Assembly: GCA_024653775.1 (NCBI GenBank)
Contig: JANLHZ010000009.1
Coordinates: forward strand, 1-37,112
Source: Planctomycetota bacterium
GTDB lineage: Bacteria; Planctomycetota; UBA8742; JACQVU01; JANLHZ01
Length of the DNA: 37,112 nucleotides
Direction of reading: 5' to 3'
In this document: positions 17,433 to 25,465 of the stretch, piece after piece
How the letters are laid out: each line of letters opens with the position of its first letter
Numbering within the stretch: position 1 is the first letter of the stretch
The notes under the pieces: generated by a model
The model's input: only the letters and a program-made list of their open reading frames with translations
Databases searched by the model: none
What the model was told of the DNA's origin: nothing
Position numbers and translations under genes: made by a program

Positions 17433-17460
17433 TTCTAACTTCTGACTTTTGACTTCTGAC
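17433..17460. repeat. Tandem heptamer TTCTGAC x4 at the GT4 3' end
   Basis: Four 7-bp units (TTCTAAC, TTCTGAC, TTTTGAC, TTCTGAC). They overlap the last codons and the stop of the GT4 gene, so the stop codon (17435-17437 on the minus strand) falls inside the first unit. The repeat therefore encodes the C-terminal SQKSKVRS. Confidence 0.88.
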
Positions 17461-18592
17461 TTTCGTAGAACGTCTCGACGTCCTCCCGAAGTTCGTTCTT
17501 GAAGCGTTCGCGGCTGAAGGACTCGGCGTGTTTCCGGAGCACTCCGGGGACGAAGCGCGATTCGAGTTCTTCGAAACGCAGAATCGCGTCCGCGCAGCTA
17601 TCTTCCGTTTGCTCGCCGAAGAAGACTCCGGTCGCACCGTTTTCGGGGCTGAGGCCCGCGGCTACGCCTTTGATCGTCTCGAGCGCGCCGCCTTTACCGA
17701 GCGCGATTACTGGCCGTCCGCTCGCCATCGACTCCAGCGGCGTGATGCCGAAGTCCTCGATGCCGGGGAAGATCATCGCCCGCGCGTTTTTGTAGTAGCC
17801 GACGAGTTCCTCGTCGGTCGCGCTCCCGCGGAACTCCACCGTAGGCCCGGCGACCTTGCGCAGGTTCTTCTCGTCCTGGCCGCTTCCGACGACGACTAGC
17901 CTGCGACCGAGTTTGTTACAGGCGCGTATCGCGAGGTCCACCCGCTTATACGGCGCAAACGCCCCGATGCTCAGGTAATACTCGCCTTTGCCGCTTCCGA
18001 GCTCGAACTTGTCAACGCTCACGGGAGGATAGATCACGTGGTAGTCGCGCTGATAATATTTCTGTACCCGCGCGCCGATGTGGTGGCTGATCGCGACGTA
18101 GCGGTCGACGCGGTCCGCGGTGCGGATGTCCCACTTCCGCAGTCGGCGCGCGACGAGTCCGATCGCAGCGCGCTTCAGAAACCCGCTCTTGCCGAAGTAA
18201 TCGTCGAACATCTCGTAGACGTAGCGCATAGGCGTGTACAGATAGCAGTAGTGCGGAGTCCCCGGCGTTCGCTTGACTCCCTTCGCTACGCAGTGGCTCG
18301 AGCTGACGATGAGGTCGAATCCCGACACGTCGAACTTCTCGATCGCCCGCGGGAACAGCGGCAGGTAGTAGCGGTACTTCGTCTCCACCTTCGGCAGGTT
18401 CTGCACGAAGGACGTGCGGATGTCCATCTTCTCGATGGTTTCGCTCATCGCGCCTTTTATATGGAGCAGGGTGAAAAGCGTCGCGTCCGGGAACAGCTCG
18501 CACATTACTTCGAGCACCTTCTCGCCGCCGCGCATGCCGGTGCACCAGTCGTGTACGATCGCGATTTTCTTTCCGGCGAGAGGGTTCATCAT
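17435..18592 (-). CDS. Glycosyltransferase family 4
   Basis: A 385-aa GT-B glycosyltransferase. The N-terminal acceptor domain begins KKIAIVHDWCTGMRGGEKVLE, of the type found in GT4 mannosyltransferase-like enzymes. The C-terminal donor domain has the lysine motif GAFAPYKRVDLAI, the VVVGSGQDEKNL strand and the EX7E motif EDFGITPLESMASGRP. It probably adds a hexose in O-antigen or exopolysaccharide assembly at the cytoplasmic membrane. The start is one of two consecutive ATGs with no clear Shine-Dalgarno; a heptamer array lies 19 bp upstream. The final residues are encoded by another heptamer array, a sign of recent 3'-end change. Confidence 0.9.
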   Translation of the reverse strand: MMNPLAGKKIAIVHDWCTGMRGGEKVLEVMCELFPDATLFTLLHIKGAMSETIEKMDIRTSFVQNLPKVETKYRYYLPLFPRAIEKFDVSGFDLIVSSSHCVAKGVKRTPGTPHYCYLYTPMRYVYEMFDDYFGKSGFLKRAAIGLVARRLRKWDIRTADRVDRYVAISHHIGARVQKYYQRDYHVIYPPVSVDKFELGSGKGEYYLSIGAFAPYKRVDLAIRACNKLGRRLVVVGSGQDEKNLRKVAGPTVEFRGSATDEELVGYYKNARAMIFPGIEDFGITPLESMASGRPVIALGKGGALETIKGVAAGLSPENGATGVFFGEQTEDSCADAILRFEELESRFVPGVLRKHAESFSRERFKNELREDVETFYESQKSKVRS

Positions 18593-18610
18593 CGCGGCAT
18601 TTTAGGGATA

Positions 18611-18638
18611 GTAGTCGGTAGTCGGTAGTCGGTAGTCA
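18611..18638. repeat. Tandem heptamer GTAGTCG x4
   Basis: Three perfect GTAGTCG units and a terminal GTAGTCA, 19 bp upstream of the GT4 start codon on the minus strand. The unit is close to the def-proximal array (AGTAGTC). Confidence 0.92.
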
Positions 18639-18655
18639 GAAAAGGATCGAGGATC

Positions 18656-18708
18656 GACCGTGGCACGTCCGCCATCGTCCGTGAAATCACGGTCAGGATG
18701 CCCGTGCC
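18656..18708. repeat. Second palindromic repeat family, degenerate copy
   Basis: Contains GTGGCACG and CACGGTCAGGATGCCCGTG. The latter matches the CACGGTCA-gga-TGACCGTG hairpin of the fuller element at 29532-29646, with the right arm changed. Confidence 0.65.
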
Positions 18709-18898
18709 TCGGGCGCACGCGGCGCGTTGAAACGATAATCGGGCTACGTTCTTGATCGTCACTCGTTGCTTGACCACAATCGGGGTAAGGGATCGTAAAT
18801 AGCGATCGAACGGCGACGCTTTCATGAAAGTTCAGAGTATGATTTTTTTTTCAGGACGCGGCGAAGAGCTATATCGACGTGCGGGAGGAGGTGGCTTC

Positions 18899-19657
18899 AT
18901 GACATCGGATGAAAGCAAATCATTTGTTCCGCAGCCGCCGAAGCCGGGATTGAAAGACAAGATATACCACTTGGGTAAAATTGCAGTTGCTGCTGGCTCA
19001 TCCATGCTTGGACTGTCGGTAGTCGGAGGAACCGCCAATGAAGTGATCGAGATGGTATTCGGTTCGCCGTTTCAAAGGAAGCAGATGAAGTGGTGTGGGG
19101 ATGTCGCGGAAACCCTCGAATACCTCGTAAATCGAAGGGGTGTGAGCATCGAGGAGTTACAGGAAGATGAGGAGTTCATTTCTTTCGTAGCTACCACCGC
19201 TCAAATCGCAATGAGGACGCATCAAGAAGAAAAGCGGGAAGCGCTCCGAAACGCGCTTTTGAATAGCGTCATTTCGGTCACTCTCGACGACAGTCTGAAG
19301 TTCCAGTTCCTGCACTACATCGACACGCTGACCGTCTGGCATATCAGGATGCTGAAAACCTTCTCCGATCCGAGAACAAGAACGGAAGAAGAGTTAAGCA
19401 AATACGGAGCGATTAACGCATCTCCATTCAGAGTTCTCGAAGTGGACTTCCCGGAACTCAAAGGGAAACGAGACTTCGTCGATCCGTTCTGGAAAGACCT
19501 TTTCATTCGCGGACTTGTAGGCATCGAATCCCTTCACGGAATGATGACAAGGGAAGGAGGGGTCGCGAAGCGAACAACGGTGCTTGGAGACGAGTTCATC
19601 AAGTTTATAAGGCAGCCGGACGAACTGAATGACGAGGAAAAGCCTCTCAGGGTTTGA
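18899..19657 (+). CDS. Uncharacterised protein upstream of a toxin-antitoxin pair
   Basis: A 252-aa protein starting at the ATG after GGAGGAGG; an in-frame ATG 25 codons upstream has no such site. No enzyme motif is visible. A short glycine-rich weakly hydrophobic segment (about 26-45) is followed by a helical charged body. From memory it resembles a loose family of bacterial proteins with a hydrophobic N-terminal segment and the pattern TAQIAMRTHQEEKREALRNA, then a FLHYIDTLTVWHIRMLK helix. Such proteins turn up in accessory and defence-type regions, but their function is not known to me. It lies 66 bp before the HTH-peptidase gene on the same strand, so it may be part of that operon. Base composition is lower in GC than the surrounding genes. 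Confidence 0.7.
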   Translation: MTSDESKSFVPQPPKPGLKDKIYHLGKIAVAAGSSMLGLSVVGGTANEVIEMVFGSPFQRKQMKWCGDVAETLEYLVNRRGVSIEELQEDEEFISFVATTAQIAMRTHQEEKREALRNALLNSVISVTLDDSLKFQFLHYIDTLTVWHIRMLKTFSDPRTRTEEELSKYGAINASPFRVLEVDFPELKGKRDFVDPFWKDLFIRGLVGIESLHGMMTREGGVAKRTTVLGDEFIKFIRQPDELNDEEKPLRV

Positions 19658-19723
19658 AAATTCGCTCCGATTATCAGTAAGCCAAGTTATACTGAACTAC
19701 CGGGAAGAGAAGGAGATCGTAAA

Positions 19724-20884
19724 GTGCCGCGCGTAACGGTAAAACCAGAGCTGCTCCGGTGGGCGATGAAGCGATCGGGAAAGACCGCGGAGGAGTTGAG
19801 CGCCAGACCCAAGCTCAAGAAGCTAATGGAGTGGGAGCGGAAGGATTCGGACGCGAAGCCGACATTCAAGCAGCTTGAGGACTTTGCGAACGCGACCTAC
19901 ACGCCTTTCGGGTATTTTTTTCTCGATGAACCGCCGGAGGAAAAGCTCCCGATTCCCGACTTTCGCACGGTCAGTGGCAATGATGTCTCCCATCCAAGTC
20001 CAAATTTGATAGATACCATCTACGCGATGCAGCGCCGTCAGGATTGGCTCAGGGACGAGCGGATTGAATGCGAGATTGAGCCTCTTTACTTTGTGGGAAG
20101 CGCCGGACTATCTGACGATCCGGAGGCTGCTGGTCGCGAGATGCGCCGCGTAGTCGGCATAAGCGACGGATGGGCAACGAATGTCAGAACCTGGGAGGAA
20201 GCTGTCAGCAGACTGCGCAGCGAAATCGAGGAATTAGGAGTCATCGCGGTGATAAATGGCGTAGTCGAGAACAATACAGGCAGAAAGCTCGACGTCGAGG
20301 AATTCCGAGGATTTGCCATGTGCGATTCGCACGCTCCGCTGATATTTGTTAATGGAGCCGATGCGAAATCCGCGCGGATGTTCACGCTTGCCCATGAGCT
20401 TGCTCATATCTGGCTAGGGGAAAGCGCCCTTACGGACGTTGGACTGATTTCGAAGGCAACGCAAAAGATTGAAGTGTGGTGCGACAAAGCCGCTGCTGAA
20501 TTTCTCGTTCCAGCGCGCGAGCTGGAAGAGTACTGGTGGGAAATCCGTAATAAGGAATCGCCGTTCGAGGCAATAGCCAGACGTTTCAAGGTCAGCCCGA
20601 TAGTCGCTGGTCGTCGCTTGGTGGACACGAGGCTTGTTGATCGCGAAGTTTTCTTCGATTTCTATCATGAGTACATAAAACGGGAAAACAGAGGCAAAAA
20701 GGGTAGCTCTGGTGGCGATTTCTACAACAACCAGAATACGCGAATAGGCAAGCTTTTCGCGACGCAAGTTATCCATGCCGCGAAGGATGGTCGGCTAAGT
20801 TTCAAGGAAGCCTATGACCTGACTGGACTGAATGGCGGTTCGTTCCAGGAATACGCCGACCGACTGGGGATATACCTGCCATGA
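19724..20884 (+). CDS. XRE-like HTH plus ImmA/IrrE-family metallopeptidase (probable antitoxin)
   Basis: A 386-aa protein with a GTG start and AGGAG Shine-Dalgarno. The N-terminal 1-70 is an HTH-like region typical of this class (LRWAMKRSGKTAEEL, then FANATYTPFGYFFLDEPPEE). The middle carries the ImmA/IrrE zinc peptidase motif FTLAHELAHIWLGE with HELAH at 224-228. Members fused or linked to HTH domains act as regulators or antitoxins, and pairing with DUF4411 genes is a recurrent two-gene arrangement. The stop overlaps the start of the next gene (ATGA), so the two are translationally coupled. Its likely role is autorepression and neutralisation of the downstream PIN-like protein. Confidence 0.88.
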   Translation: MPRVTVKPELLRWAMKRSGKTAEELSARPKLKKLMEWERKDSDAKPTFKQLEDFANATYTPFGYFFLDEPPEEKLPIPDFRTVSGNDVSHPSPNLIDTIYAMQRRQDWLRDERIECEIEPLYFVGSAGLSDDPEAAGREMRRVVGISDGWATNVRTWEEAVSRLRSEIEELGVIAVINGVVENNTGRKLDVEEFRGFAMCDSHAPLIFVNGADAKSARMFTLAHELAHIWLGESALTDVGLISKATQKIEVWCDKAAAEFLVPARELEEYWWEIRNKESPFEAIARRFKVSPIVAGRRLVDTRLVDREVFFDFYHEYIKRENRGKKGSSGGDFYNNQNTRIGKLFATQVIHAAKDGRLSFKEAYDLTGLNGGSFQEYADRLGIYLP

Positions 20885-21435
20885 AGAAAGCGCGCCCATA
20901 CATCCTGGATTCGGACGTGTTTATCGCGGCCAAAAACAGCTACTACGCCTTTAAAATTTGTCCGGGATTCTGGGATAGCTTAGTTCACCACCTCGGCAAA
21001 GGAAACATCAGCAGCATCGACAAAATAAAAAGCGAACTGCTCGCCGGACAGAAAACCAAAAAACAACTAAGTGAAGGGGAAAAGGATGAGGATCTTGTTC
21101 AATGGGTAAAACACGATCTGCCTGCCGACTTCTTCGCTTCTACGGACGATGAGGCTGTGACCCGTGCGTATACGGAAGTCATGCTATGGGTGCAAAGGAA
21201 TCCGCAGTATTACGATCAAGCGAAAGCGAAGTTCGCGACTGAAGCCGATGGATGGTTAGTCGCATACGCGCTAGTTCATAAGCTGACTGTCGTTACTAAT
21301 GAACAACCTCGTCCACTGTCAAGGAATCGAGTTTTACTTCCAGATGTTTGCGATCAGTTCAAAGTGGCTTACAAGGACACGTTCGCGATGTTGAGAGATT
21401 TATCCGTTCGATATGAATGGAAAGACGGGAGTTGA
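20881..21435 (+). CDS. DUF4411 PIN-like ribonuclease (probable toxin)
   Basis: A 184-aa protein. The opening YILDSDVFIAAKNSYYAF with KICPGFWD right after it is diagnostic of DUF4411, a PIN-domain-like family. Conserved acids that could bind metal are Asp10 and Asp12 (LDSDVF), an acidic residue in IDKIKSELL and the C-terminal ATEADGWLVAYAL / VVTNE blocks. The family is regarded as a toxin partner of ImmA/IrrE-HTH proteins, presumably an RNase. The start is coupled to the upstream gene by ATGA. It ends before the convergent mtnA gene. Confidence 0.88.
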   Translation: MKKARPYILDSDVFIAAKNSYYAFKICPGFWDSLVHHLGKGNISSIDKIKSELLAGQKTKKQLSEGEKDEDLVQWVKHDLPADFFASTDDEAVTRAYTEVMLWVQRNPQYYDQAKAKFATEADGWLVAYALVHKLTVVTNEQPRPLSRNRVLLPDVCDQFKVAYKDTFAMLRDLSVRYEWKDGS

Positions 21436-21455
21436 TGCGGGGATAAAACTGAACC

Positions 21456-22541
21456 TCACCCTATTTCTGGCACACGGCAATGCGAGATAATCTTGCGCAC
21501 GTTCCCCTCGTTCACCGGGCTGATGACTCCCTTCTCCGTGACGATCGCGGTTATGAGTTCCGCGGGGGTGACGTCGAAGGCTGGAGCGAAAGTCTTCGCG
21601 TCCGCTGGCGCGGTGAGCTTCCCGAAGCCGCGGACGATTTCGTCCGAGCTACGTTCCTCGATCGGGATTTCGTCCCCGGACTTTATCGAAAGATCGAAGG
21701 TGCTCGACGGCGCGGCCACGATGAACTGCACTTCGTGGCGTTTCGCGGAGATCGCGAGCTGGTAGGTGCCGATCTTGTTCGCGGTGTCGCCGTTCGCGGC
21801 TATGCGGTCCGCGCCGACCACCGCGACGCTGATCCCCTGCGTCCGCATCGCGTGCGCCGCGGCAGAGTCGACGATGACCGTCGTGTCGATTCCGCTCCGC
21901 ATAAGCTCGAACGCGGTCAGCCTGGAGCCCTGCAAGAGCGGACGCGTCTCGTCCGAGAACACGCGAATCGTCTTCCCTTGCTCCTTCGCGGCGTAGAAAA
22001 GCGAGAGCGCGGTGCCCGTGCCACCTGTCGCGAGCGCTCCGGCGTTACAATGCGTGATGCACGCCGCGCCGTTTGGAATCAGGTCCGCTCCGAAGCGTCC
22101 GATCGCGCGTCCCATCTCGCGGTCCTGCTCGAGGATTTCGTGCGCCCGGGAAAGAAGCGCCTCCTTGAACGCGCTCTCGCCTTCACCTTCGAAGCCGTCC
22201 GCGACCTTGCGCATTTCACCCAGCGCCCAGAAAAGATTCACCGCGGTCGGACGCGAAGTCGCGAGGTAATCGCAGACCTCGTGCGCGGTTTTACTGAGCG
22301 CTTTCAAGTCACCCCGTGCGCCCTTCATCCCGAGAACGACGCCGTACGCCGCGCTGCATCCGATAAGCGGCGCGCCCCGGACGCGAAGAACCTTGATCGC
22401 CTCCCACATGTCTTCCTTGGTCCGGATGCTTTTAATAACGAATTCGTCCGGCAGAAGCGTCTGATCGATTATTCTTGCCTCGCCGTCGATACCACCCTGC
22501 CAGGAAATCGTTTCGATCATGGAAATACCCGGTTTGTCCAT
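21456..22541 (-). CDS. mtnA: S-methyl-5-thioribose-1-phosphate isomerase
   Basis: A 361-aa enzyme of the methionine salvage pathway that isomerises methylthioribose-1-phosphate to methylthioribulose-1-phosphate; homologous to eIF2B subunits. Visible signatures are VRGAPLIGCSAAYG (54-67), ITHCNAGALATGGTGTAL (162-179) with catalytic Cys165, DETRPLLQGSRLTAFEL (197-213) and GADRIAANGDTANKIGTY (243-260) with catalytic Asp245. Neither the first ATG nor an alternative Met8 has a good Shine-Dalgarno; Met8 begins at the usual IETISW core. No other salvage gene is adjacent. Confidence 0.95.
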   Translation of the reverse strand: MDKPGISMIETISWQGGIDGEARIIDQTLLPDEFVIKSIRTKEDMWEAIKVLRVRGAPLIGCSAAYGVVLGMKGARGDLKALSKTAHEVCDYLATSRPTAVNLFWALGEMRKVADGFEGEGESAFKEALLSRAHEILEQDREMGRAIGRFGADLIPNGAACITHCNAGALATGGTGTALSLFYAAKEQGKTIRVFSDETRPLLQGSRLTAFELMRSGIDTTVIVDSAAAHAMRTQGISVAVVGADRIAANGDTANKIGTYQLAISAKRHEVQFIVAAPSSTFDLSIKSGDEIPIEERSSDEIVRGFGKLTAPADAKTFAPAFDVTPAELITAIVTEKGVISPVNEGNVRKIISHCRVPEIG

Positions 22542-22662
22542 TATTAACCCATTTCAGAGCCAAACGAGATTAAGAAACTTCGTAAACGAAATTTTTAGAG
22601 AAATGCGCCCGGAAATAGCTTAGCATACTCTGTAACAGGATTTAAGGTACCTTCCGAGAAAC

Positions 22663-24969
22663 ATGGGTTCCACGGACGAACATAAGAACGATAGAAATAC
22701 GGATTCGAAACCACGGAAGACGACCGTAGCTCAATCCGCAACCATAAAGCGGAAACTGAAACGAGTGTCTTTTCTGGCTGCGGACCTGACGCCCGCGTTT
22801 CGTCGAGAGTTCGAGGAGGTTTTGCAGCCTCTCGGGTTCGACCTCATCGGCTTCAACGAACTCGAAGAGATCAAGAAATTCTGCCTGAATGTATGCCCGC
22901 CGGCAATCCTTCTCCACTGGAGAATGAACAACACGCTTCCGAGGCAGGTTCTGAAGTTCGTCCAGACGACTCAGCTTCAGGAGCAAATCCCGACGTTCGC
23001 GGTGATCACCCGCGGAGATCGCGGCATCGTGAATAACGCGGAGCAGGCTGGGGTGAATTCGTTCGTGCTCTATCCGCTCGACGTCCGCGATTTCCTGACC
23101 AAGCTCGCGAAGCACACGAAGATCAAGGGACTCGACACTTACCTCAGCGAAGTCGATTCGAAGGATCGTCGCATCTGCGTGCTGGGTCAGGACGAAAAAA
23201 GCGCTGACATTCTAGCGGTCTATCTGCAGGATCGCGGGTTCGAAGTGGACGTCGCAATCGATCTCCGTGAAGGCGTGACGATGCTCTCGAGGAAGCGCTA
23301 CAACGTCGTGTTTCTCGACCAGGGTTTCGCGAACCGCGACGCAGCCTCGCTTATCGCGAGCTTCCGACAGCACGAGCGTCTCAGCACGGTGCCGTTCATT
23401 TATCTTCTGCGCAAACCCGATCGGGAGCACGTTCAGAAAGTCATAAACGCCGGCGCGTTCGACCTTATACTGTATCCGCTATCCTGGGACGTGGTTCTGA
23501 ACAAGGTCAACAAGATAATGAACGACCCGAACCTCGAGGAGGAACTGAAGCGCAAGCAGACTCCGTCGGGCAACTGGCAGGCGCCGTCGACTCGGGAAAT
23601 CGATCTGAAGGCGTCACGCGTTATCGACAAGGAGACGGGTAAGGTCGACAAGGCGAAGCTGATGAAGAACCTCGGCGATCTCGGAACGCTTCCCGTGATG
23701 GTCACGAAGATTCTAGAGACTGTCAACGATCCGGATTCCAGCGCAAAAAGCCTCGCGAAGGTCATCAGCGGCGATCAGGCCCTCGCCTCGAAGATCCTGA
23801 AGTACGCGAATTCCTGCTTCTACGCGAGGAGGAACACCGTCGCAAGCATCGATCAGGCTGTCGTCACTCTCGGCTTCGAGGCGGTGAAAAGCCTCGCCTT
23901 CGCGCTGAAGACCCTGCAATTCGTCGCGGGAAAGGGAAACTCCACGACTTTCGACCGCAACCAGTTCTGGTACCACGCTCTCGCCACCGGGATCATATCG
24001 AGGATCATCTCCGCGAAAATCCGGTATCCGGAGCCGGAGGAGGCTTTCGTCGGCGGACTGCTCCACGACGTCGGACTCGTTATCATCGACGAAATGATTC
24101 CCGGCGTGCTCGATCAGATTCAGTGGGAAACCCAGGAACAGATGACATCCTTCCGCGAGCAGGAACGCAACATCCTCGGAATGCTCCATACGGACATAGG
24201 CGTCGATCTCGTCGAAAAGTGGAAAATCCCTCAGCGCCTCGGCGAGACGATCGAATACCACCACCACAGCGCGAGGAATCTCGAAAGCCGCGGCCTTCAG
24301 GATCCGAAACTCGCGAGCATCGTACACGTCGCGGACAAGCTCGCCATCGCGATGAACCTCGGGTTCGAGGGGGATCATATTCTTGGCGCGGTGGACGGTT
24401 CGACTACCGAGGCTCTCGGACTCAAGGAAGTCGACGCCGAATTCATCAGAGAGGTCCGAAGGGCCTACAACGAACTTTCCAGCTTCATTTTCCAGGATAT
24501 CGACGACGGCGTACAGTCGACCAAAACCGCGCCCAGCAGGAAGCGCCTTTCCGCGACCGCCGCGGTGGCGGTGATCACTTCGAGGCCTAACAGTATTTCG
24601 CTAGCGTCGGTGTACCTCGAATCGACAGGCTGGGAAATTCATCGTTTCGCGCTTTCGGACGAAAAGTGGCCGGAAAAGACTCTGATGGTCCGAAATCGCG
24701 CGTTCACCTTCGTCGAGACCGATTCCGCATCGGAAATTCCTATGGTTCTTTCGAAAGTCCAGACGTACTCCGACTTGACGGAAGGAAATCTCATTATCTC
24801 CGGAAACCAGAACATGGTTTCGAAGGGCGAAGGCTACACCGTTTTGAACAATCCCTACGACGGCTACGCGCTGATGAACCATCTCGCTACCAGGGGCGTA
24901 GTTGAAACCGTCGAAATCGGGAGGCCCGGAGGCGCTGGCGGCAAATCCAGTGGCGGCAATAACGGTTGA
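22663..24969 (+). CDS. Two-receiver HDOD regulator with novel C-terminal domain
   Basis: A 768-aa cytoplasmic regulator. Receiver domain 1 (about 35-150) lacks an obvious phosphoacceptor (ILLHWRM at the expected position). Receiver domain 2 (about 168-285) has Asp219 in VVFLDQGF and a lysine-bearing LLRKP strand. The HDOD domain (about 335-550) shows GTLPVMVTKILETVNDPDSS, LASKILKYANS, a YHALATGI helix and the partial HD motif LLHDVG. The last 150-160 residues match no domain I recognise, contain alternating strands and helices, and end in a Gly/Ser-rich tail. HDOD proteins of this type integrate signalling, often c-di-GMP- or development-related. It is transcribed alone, with an AT-rich leader. 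Confidence 0.88.
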   Translation: MGSTDEHKNDRNTDSKPRKTTVAQSATIKRKLKRVSFLAADLTPAFRREFEEVLQPLGFDLIGFNELEEIKKFCLNVCPPAILLHWRMNNTLPRQVLKFVQTTQLQEQIPTFAVITRGDRGIVNNAEQAGVNSFVLYPLDVRDFLTKLAKHTKIKGLDTYLSEVDSKDRRICVLGQDEKSADILAVYLQDRGFEVDVAIDLREGVTMLSRKRYNVVFLDQGFANRDAASLIASFRQHERLSTVPFIYLLRKPDREHVQKVINAGAFDLILYPLSWDVVLNKVNKIMNDPNLEEELKRKQTPSGNWQAPSTREIDLKASRVIDKETGKVDKAKLMKNLGDLGTLPVMVTKILETVNDPDSSAKSLAKVISGDQALASKILKYANSCFYARRNTVASIDQAVVTLGFEAVKSLAFALKTLQFVAGKGNSTTFDRNQFWYHALATGIISRIISAKIRYPEPEEAFVGGLLHDVGLVIIDEMIPGVLDQIQWETQEQMTSFREQERNILGMLHTDIGVDLVEKWKIPQRLGETIEYHHHSARNLESRGLQDPKLASIVHVADKLAIAMNLGFEGDHILGAVDGSTTEALGLKEVDAEFIREVRRAYNELSSFIFQDIDDGVQSTKTAPSRKRLSATAAVAVITSRPNSISLASVYLESTGWEIHRFALSDEKWPEKTLMVRNRAFTFVETDSASEIPMVLSKVQTYSDLTEGNLIISGNQNMVSKGEGYTVLNNPYDGYALMNHLATRGVVETVEIGRPGGAGGKSSGGNNG

Positions 24970-25037
24970 AGCGTTCAACTTCCACGACTGCCCGCGGAGT
25001 TAGTAAATCGTGCAATTCACAGGAATTAATGAATATG

Positions 25038-25070
25038 TATCATCAAATTTTGAATTAAAATTTGATGATA
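25038..25070. repeat. Perfect 14-bp AT-rich inverted repeat
   Basis: TATCATCAAATTTT (25038-25051), loop gaatt (25052-25056), AAAATTTGATGATA (25057-25070). There is no T-run after it in either direction beyond the stem, so it is either a bidirectional terminator-like hairpin or a binding site. Confidence 0.85.
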
Positions 25071-25177
25071 AAGTTGTAGATAAAGCTTATTTTATTCGCT
25101 TTTATGACGTTATAGCGTGATTTTGTATGGCTTATTGTTTTGCGCCTCCTAAGAAACTATCGTGGGCACCTGGGACC

Positions 25178-25220
25178 GCGGACGTCCTCGTCCGCAAAAG
25201 CCGTCAAACGTCTCGTTTGA
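25178..25220. repeat. Paired short palindromes
   Basis: GCGGACG-tcct-CGTCCGC (25178-25195) and TCAAACG-tct-CGTTTGA (25204-25220), two 7-bp stems eight bases apart. The layout of two hairpins side by side recalls the other repeat families, but the sequence differs. Confidence 0.6.
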
Positions 25221-25393
25221 TGGCTCCGAATTATCGATGTCGCTTGCTTATACGTATCACCAGCAGTTATTCACAGCCGGAGCCAGAAGACTTGAGATAG
25301 TTTCTAAGAGAGCCGATCACGGGGAAAAGTTTCTTGGGCACGCTGCTTGCGACTTAAGTCACACGTACCCGAATCGGACGGTTTTCGCAACGA

Positions 25394-25414
25394 GTAACGT
25401 TTCCGGAAGGTTAC
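25394..25414. promoter_or_regulatory. Possible dyad operator upstream of phosphatase gene
   Basis: GTAAC and GTTAC flank a TTCCGGAA palindrome within 21 bp, about 50 bp before the start codon. Speculative; no regulator is assigned. Confidence 0.25.
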
Positions 25415-25465
25415 ATTGTCGCAAATTCGATACATGTTTAGTTTGGTTTAGTGTAGGAGGCATTG

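Larger units (their letters stand above)
18593..18898. other. Repeat-rich intergenic region
   Basis: 306 bp between divergent genes. It carries the heptamer array (18611-18638), a degenerate copy of the second palindromic family (18656-18708) and the leader of the 18899 gene with GGAGGAGG upstream of its start. Confidence 0.65.
24970..25465. other. Gene-free AT-rich stretch upstream of the phosphatase-cytochrome genes
   Basis: 496 bp. It contains a perfect 14-bp AT-rich hairpin (25038-25070), two small palindromes (25178-25195 and 25204-25220) and a dyad around TTCCGGAA (25394-25414). The remaining DNA is AT-rich in its first part. No open frame with a ribosome-binding site is credible. Confidence 0.65.
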
